From an uncultured Emergencia sp. (GTDB lineage: Bacteria; Bacillota; Clostridia; Peptostreptococcales; Anaerovoracaceae), in the NCBI GenBank assembly GCA_902476665.1, contig CABSEO010000071.1:1-8133 (forward strand): 8,133 bases of DNA, read 5' to 3'. The number at the start of each line of letters is the position of its first letter. Position 1 is the first letter of the stretch. A model generated the notes under the pieces. It saw nothing but the letters and a program-made list of their open reading frames with translations. It made no database searches and was not told the DNA's origin. The translations under genes were made by a program, and so were the position numbers. Shown piece by piece: positions 4,608 through 8,133 of this stretch.

Positions 4608-6047
4608 ATGGACAATAAAAATGAACAGGGTTTAGGCGTTGGAAAGCTGACCCTATTTGCAGTAGGTACCACCCTTGCCAGCGGAGTCTTCAGTTTATCT
4701 GGAGACTTTGCGGCTGGCGGTGCATATACTCTGGCGGTACTGATTGGATGGCTTATCTGCGGAGTCGGCATGCTGGGACTGACGATGTGTTTCTTTAAGC
4801 TGAGTGTTGTAAGAACTGATTTAACCAGTGGTATTTACAGTTATGCTAAAGAAGGATTCGGTGAATATGTAGGTTTTAATTCGGCATGGGGCTACTGGAT
4901 GAGTGCACTTCTTGCGCAATTATCTTTTATTACTTTGCTGTTTGCATCACTGGGACACTTCTTCCCGGTTTTTGGAGAAGGCAGCAATCTGATTTCTATG
5001 ATTGTAGCATCTGTTATAGTCTGGGGATTGTCCTTCCTGGTGCTGAGAGGCGTTAATCAGGCGGTAGCGATTAATGCAATTGTCGTGATTGCGAAAACAA
5101 TTCCTATTGTTGTGGTAATTGTAGCAATTATCTTTGCCGGCGCTTTTAAGTGGGATATCTTTACACAGAATTTTTCTGGTGTAGAAGGCGGAATGTCTCT
5201 GCTGGAACAGGTAAAATCCACTGTATATACAACAGTATGGATCTTCATTGGAATTGAGGGGGCAGTTGTACTTTCCGGAAGAGGAAAGAATACAAAAGTT
5301 GCCGGAACTGCGACTGTGATTTCCTTCGTATCTTTGTTTGTACTGTACCTTATTATATCAATCCTCAGTATGGGCGTTATGCCGGCTGAAGAACTGGCTG
5401 CACTGGGCAATCCGCCTATGGCAGGCGTACTGGAGTATGTTGTGGGGCCGTGGGGTGCTGCGCTTGTGAATATTGCAGTAATCATTTCCCTTGGCGGTGC
5501 CATGTTCTCTTACACCATTTTGTGCGTAGACAGTGCTTTTGGACCTTCTCAGCAGGGTTCTTTCCCGGCATCCCTGTCCAAACTGAACAAGTTTAACGCA
5601 CCAACCTGGTCTGTTATTGCATCAGCTATAATTGTACAGGCGTTCATTGTTGTGATTTATTTCAGTGCCAGCACCTATCAGGCAGTGTATGCGCTTTCTA
5701 CAAGTGCAATCATGGTGCCTTATGTGTTCTCTGCGTTCTACTATCTGAAACTGGTAATTAAGGGACAGGGACTGGAAAAAGGAAACAACAACAAGTTTAT
5801 GGCATGGGTGATCGCAATTGTCGGATCCATTTATGGCGCATGGCTGCTTTATGCAAGTGGTGTTGACTATATTCTGGCAGCTGTTATGCTTTATGCTCCG
5901 GGAACCTTGATGTATCTGTACAACAGAAAGAAAAACGGAAAGAAATATTTCGAAACTACAACAGATCTGGTTGTCTGCATCTGTGTTATGATTTTGCTGG
6001 TATTAGCTGTGTATATGACCGCGACAGGAAAGATTCAGCCATTCTAA
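4608..6047 (+). CDS. arcD: ArcD-type arginine/ornithine-like antiporter (APC superfamily)
   Basis: A 479-residue, very hydrophobic inner-membrane protein with about 12 predicted helices, of the basic amino acid/polyamine antiporter branch of the APC superfamily. Landmarks are the unwound first-helix motif GTTLASGVFSL (20-30), the GFNSAWGYWMSALL segment (89-102), and WIFIGIEGAVVLSGR (211-225), the helix that contributes to substrate gating in AdiC-like antiporters. LSMGVM, GNPPMAGVLEYVVGPWG and LLYASGVDYILAAVMLYAPG also closely resemble Pseudomonas ArcD as I recall it. ArcD exchanges external arginine for internal ornithine without net energy cost. Here the partner enzyme would make citrulline, so arginine (or methylarginine)/citrulline exchange is a reasonable inference; specificity is not proven. 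GGGGAGGA lies 7 bases before the ATG, and the gene is followed by a strong terminator. Confidence 0.88.
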   Translation: MDNKNEQGLGVGKLTLFAVGTTLASGVFSLSGDFAAGGAYTLAVLIGWLICGVGMLGLTMCFFKLSVVRTDLTSGIYSYAKEGFGEYVGFNSAWGYWMSALLAQLSFITLLFASLGHFFPVFGEGSNLISMIVASVIVWGLSFLVLRGVNQAVAINAIVVIAKTIPIVVVIVAIIFAGAFKWDIFTQNFSGVEGGMSLLEQVKSTVYTTVWIFIGIEGAVVLSGRGKNTKVAGTATVISFVSLFVLYLIISILSMGVMPAEELAALGNPPMAGVLEYVVGPWGAALVNIAVIISLGGAMFSYTILCVDSAFGPSQQGSFPASLSKLNKFNAPTWSVIASAIIVQAFIVVIYFSASTYQAVYALSTSAIMVPYVFSAFYYLKLVIKGQGLEKGNNNKFMAWVIAIVGSIYGAWLLYASGVDYILAAVMLYAPGTLMYLYNRKKNGKKYFETTTDLVVCICVMILLVLAVYMTATGKIQPF

Positions 6048-6060
6048 TATCAGGTAATAT

Positions 6061-6092
6061 AAAAGTCTCTGCTAAAGCAGAGACTTTTTTTT
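6061..6092 (+). terminator. Intrinsic terminator of the DDAH-like/arcD unit
   Basis: Stem aaaagtctctgc (6061-6072), loop taaa (6073-6076), matching arm 6077-6088, then continuing T residues to 6092. A 12-bp perfect stem with a four-base loop and a T run of eight is a textbook rho-independent terminator, 13 bases after the antiporter stop codon. Confidence 0.95.
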
Positions 6093-6174
6093 AGAGTAAG
6101 CTATCGATAAGCGAACATATGACTTGACAAATAATATAGATTGAACGAAACTGATAGAGAATAAAAAACAAAAC

Positions 6175-6180
6175 AGGTGA
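6175..6180 (+). promoter_or_regulatory. Ribosome binding site favouring the start at 6186
   Basis: AGGTGA lies 5 bases before ATG 6186-6188. An in-frame GTG at 6177 is inside this Shine-Dalgarno sequence and has no RBS of its own, so the ATG start is preferred and the product has 260 rather than 263 residues. Confidence 0.7.
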
Positions 6181-6185
6181 AAAGA

Positions 6186-6968
6186 ATGCTGAATACTTAT
6201 ACTGTAAAAAAAGCCATTCAAAATGAAATTCAAGGATTTCTGAAAGAATATTCCCGGTATCAACATCTTTCCATCGGGCAGAGAGATGTATTGATCGGAT
6301 TTGCTGATGCAAGAGGAGATTACATTCAGTCTTTGCGGCAGACGGCTGTAAAGACACACCGTTTACCGCAGGAGTTTCTGCCTGACTGTACAATTATTCT
6401 GTCTTATTTTTTTCCTTTTACCAGAGAGGGGGATGTGCCGCTCATTGATCAAAACGGAAATTCCATTATTTGGATAAAAGGATATCAGCAGACGGAACAG
6501 CTTCTGGTGGAACTGAACCGGCACATGTCAGACGTGATAAGAGAATGGGGATATCAGGCAGCAGTTCCTTCGCAAGAGGGGACCCATGACAATAAGCATC
6601 TTCGCTGCAACTGGTCACAGTCCCATATTGCGTATGCTGCCGGACTTGGAACATTTGGGGCAAATGGTCTTCTGATTACTGATTCTGGAGTTTGTGGAGT
6701 GTTTCATTCTCTTGTTACGAGTCTGCCTGTAGAACCGGATAAACCATTGCTTCAGGAACGGTGTTTATACAAAAAAGCAAAGGCCTGCGGACTGTGCTTT
6801 AACCGTTGTCCTCAGCAGTCTCTGTCCCGCGAAACCTGTCACCCTTTTGATCGGAACAGCTGTGTCGAGCGGCTGAATGCTTACAGAAAACTGGAAGGAA
6901 CTGCTGCATGCGGAACTTGTACAGTGGCATTGCCATGCAGTCATAGAAACCCTGTGAGGAGTTTATAG
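6186..6968 (+). CDS. Short QueG-like (COG1600-type) iron-sulfur oxidoreductase
   Basis: A 260-residue protein resembling the core of epoxyqueuosine reductase QueG but much shorter (QueG is about 380 residues) and lacking its C-terminal extension. The N-terminal part should be the flavin-free, cobalamin-binding-like domain; SHIAYAAGLGTFGANGLLIT (146-165) is the glycine-rich family segment. Two cysteine groups follow: Cys193 and Cys201-x2-Cys204-x3-Cys208-Pro (CGLCFNRCP), then Cys242-x2-Cys245-x5-Cys251 (CGTCTVALPCSHRNP), the pattern of two [4Fe-4S] clusters with shared ligands. QueG reduces the epoxide of epoxyqueuosine in tRNA; many short clostridial relatives carry this name without proven function, so substrate and cofactor are open. 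It is cytoplasmic, with no signal or membrane segment. It stands alone between terminators, with no queuosine genes nearby in the window. Confidence 0.75.
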   Translation: MLNTYTVKKAIQNEIQGFLKEYSRYQHLSIGQRDVLIGFADARGDYIQSLRQTAVKTHRLPQEFLPDCTIILSYFFPFTREGDVPLIDQNGNSIIWIKGYQQTEQLLVELNRHMSDVIREWGYQAAVPSQEGTHDNKHLRCNWSQSHIAYAAGLGTFGANGLLITDSGVCGVFHSLVTSLPVEPDKPLLQERCLYKKAKACGLCFNRCPQQSLSRETCHPFDRNSCVERLNAYRKLEGTAACGTCTVALPCSHRNPVRSL

Positions 6969-6978
6969 AATACAAATG

Positions 6979-7016
6979 AGCCGAGGAACTTTTTGTGAAT
7001 TTTCCTCGGCTTATCA
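6979..7016. terminator. Probable bidirectional terminator between the QueG-like and ABC permease genes
   Basis: Stem agccgaggaa (6979-6988) with ttcctcggct (7002-7011), 10 perfect pairs, with a 13-base loop that holds a T run. T tails are weak on both sides (tatcat on +, catttgtatt on -). Its place between two convergent genes makes a terminator the best explanation. Confidence 0.65.
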
Positions 7017-7042
7017 TGTAATACCCTTTTTCAACAGTGACA

Positions 7043-8133
7043 CTAAATTCCTGCGATCTCTTCTGCCTTTTTCATAGCCAACTGATAGACGGAGAAGATA
7101 ACGATACATATAACACAGATGATGATAAGAAGAATTTTGAGTGCAGTGATCTCAGTGCCGTAGATTCTGCCGTCATTGAAATAATCCATGGCAAATGAGA
7201 AAAGGAAACCAATACCGCATCCGATGAATGACGGATACTGAAAAATCTTGGAAAGCTGTTTTTTTAATATATCATGCTTATAGAGACGGTCTGCGCCCAG
7301 TTTGTCCAGGCTGTCAAAAAGACCCTTGTTGTCAGATGCGATAGAGATGCTTCTGACATAAGTCATGACAGAAATTGTTGCCAGCGAAATAATACAGATG
7401 TACAGACAAAGCATGACATAGACACTGATCAGCTGCATCATGTCTTGTGTGGTGATAATGTAAATTTCAGGGGCATAACGCCAGTCACTAAGCAGCATAT
7501 TATTGTTCATGGTCATGTCGATTTTATAGTCGTAACTATATTTTACTCCCTGCTCATCTGCAAGTTTCTGTTCCCACGGATCCCAATAGCCGGCATGATT
7601 AGAGAGGCTGGTTGCATGTGCTACATACTGACACAGCAGATCCTGTGCAAAGTCATAGGAGTTTTCCACATCGGTCACATTAAAGAATATCAGCTTTTCC
7701 AGATAGGAATTATCCAGACCTGCAGTCATTTTTTTATAATCTTCATCATTTATCACATATGCATATGGCTCTGCCATAGAGGATAATGCTGTAAATTCTG
7801 TGCAGCCGCCGTAAGTAACAGGAATGCTTTGTCCGGTATCCGGATTGGTAATCTTATACAGGCCATTCTCATAGTCGAAGAAATCACCGATAAAGTCTGA
7901 TGGAACCACAGTCCGGTAAGTACCTGGCTTTACTTCAAGTTTCTGACCTGATATTGATTCAAAAATGCTGACGGAAACAAAGAGGCTGGACTTTGCCTTA
8001 TCACTGTAGAGCTCCATGTATTTATTTCCATTTTTATTAAAATCTTTGTGATGATAAGAAATGACGAGATTTGCTCCAGTATTTTCGCTGTAATCTGTGA
8101 TGGTCATATTATAATCAACGGCTGTATCATAGA
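7043..8133 (-). CDS. FtsX/BceB-like ABC transporter permease, C-terminal part (5' end outside window)
   Basis: About 362 residues are visible; the frame stays open to the right edge, and the ATG at 8107 has no Shine-Dalgarno before it, so the true start lies beyond the window. Counting from that ATG, residues 1-222 form a hydrophilic region that should be extracytoplasmic. It is followed by three membrane segments: about 225-250, 292-310 and 320-342. Between the first two is a cytoplasmic stretch (YVRSISIASDNKGLFDSLDKLGADRLYKHDILKKQL) typical of FtsX-domain permeases, which couple to an ATPase partner. A large outside domain before the last three helices matches the 10-helix BceB plan, whose members expel or sense peptide antibiotics, but MacB/LolC-like permeases share this ending, so the substrate is open. 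The ATPase gene is not visible and would be expected upstream, beyond 8133. Confidence 0.8.
   Translation of the reverse strand, partial: YDTAVDYNMTITDYSENTGANLVISYHHKDFNKNGNKYMELYSDKAKSSLFVSVSIFESISGQKLEVKPGTYRTVVPSDFIGDFFDYENGLYKITNPDTGQSIPVTYGGCTEFTALSSMAEPYAYVINDEDYKKMTAGLDNSYLEKLIFFNVTDVENSYDFAQDLLCQYVAHATSLSNHAGYWDPWEQKLADEQGVKYSYDYKIDMTMNNNMLLSDWRYAPEIYIITTQDMMQLISVYVMLCLYICIISLATISVMTYVRSISIASDNKGLFDSLDKLGADRLYKHDILKKQLSKIFQYPSFIGCGIGFLFSFAMDYFNDGRIYGTEITALKILLIIICVICIVIFSVYQLAMKKAEEIAGI

Noticed and set aside
5057..5503. 148-codon open frame on the - strand inside the antiporter gene
   Set aside because: It is antisense to a well-supported membrane protein gene, has a Thr/Ile/Pro/Ala-rich low-complexity product expected from the complement of hydrophobic codons, and shows no RBS or family motif.
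7274..7786. 170-codon open frame on the + strand inside the ABC permease gene
   Set aside because: Antisense to a coherent FtsX-like protein; the product is rich in His, Ile and Cys with no recognisable domain and no RBS.

Overview
The window looks like chromosomal DNA of an anaerobic, low-to-moderate-GC Firmicute, most likely a clostridial/Lachnospiraceae-type gut or sediment organism. This is inferred from AGGAGG-type ribosome binding sites, AT-rich TTGACA/TATAAT promoters, T-rich intrinsic terminators, and gene content (rubrerythrin, stand-alone BFD-type Fe-S protein, free-standing ProX deacylase, short pyruvate kinase, BspA-like repeats). There is no rRNA, tRNA, CRISPR array, IS element or phage gene. 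The coding is dense and no stretch over 300 bases lacks a gene.

Layout. (1) 3-191 (+): C-terminal end of a rubrerythrin-like protein, convergent with (2) 356-547 (-), a 63-residue BFD-like [2Fe-2S] protein; a perfect 18-bp hairpin between them probably stops transcription from both sides. (3) 708-3044 (+): an apparent three-gene operon with gaps of 4 and 11 bp, made of a small membrane zinc-ribbon protein of unknown role, a ProX-type prolyl-tRNA editing deacylase, and pyruvate kinase. It ends in a hairpin shared with (4) 3137-3601 (-), a small cytoplasmic BspA-like leucine-rich-repeat protein. (5) 3803-6047 (+): a two-gene unit of a dimethylarginine dimethylaminohydrolase (DDAH)-type guanidino hydrolase with an intact Glu/His/Cys triad, followed after 28 bp by an ArcD-type amino-acid antiporter. 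It has a very clear promoter upstream and a textbook terminator after it. (6) 6186-6968 (+): a short QueG-like, two-cluster Fe-S protein. (7) 7043-8133 (-): the C-terminal part of an FtsX/BceB-like ABC transporter permease that runs off the right edge.

How they may work together. The most coherent functional unit is the DDAH/ArcD pair. The hydrolase should turn a (methylated) arginine into citrulline plus an amine, and the antiporter could import the substrate in exchange for a product. No ornithine carbamoyltransferase or carbamate kinase is present in the window, so this is not a classical arc operon as seen here. The zinc-ribbon/ProX/pyk unit joins a membrane protein, translation quality control and glycolytic ATP production, with no obvious common pathway. 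The remaining genes appear to be independent units.

I found no clear evidence for a wholly new system. The best leads are the DDAH/ArcD module with its AT-rich upstream palindrome, the orphan membrane zinc-ribbon protein joined to proX-pyk, and the short QueG-like protein.
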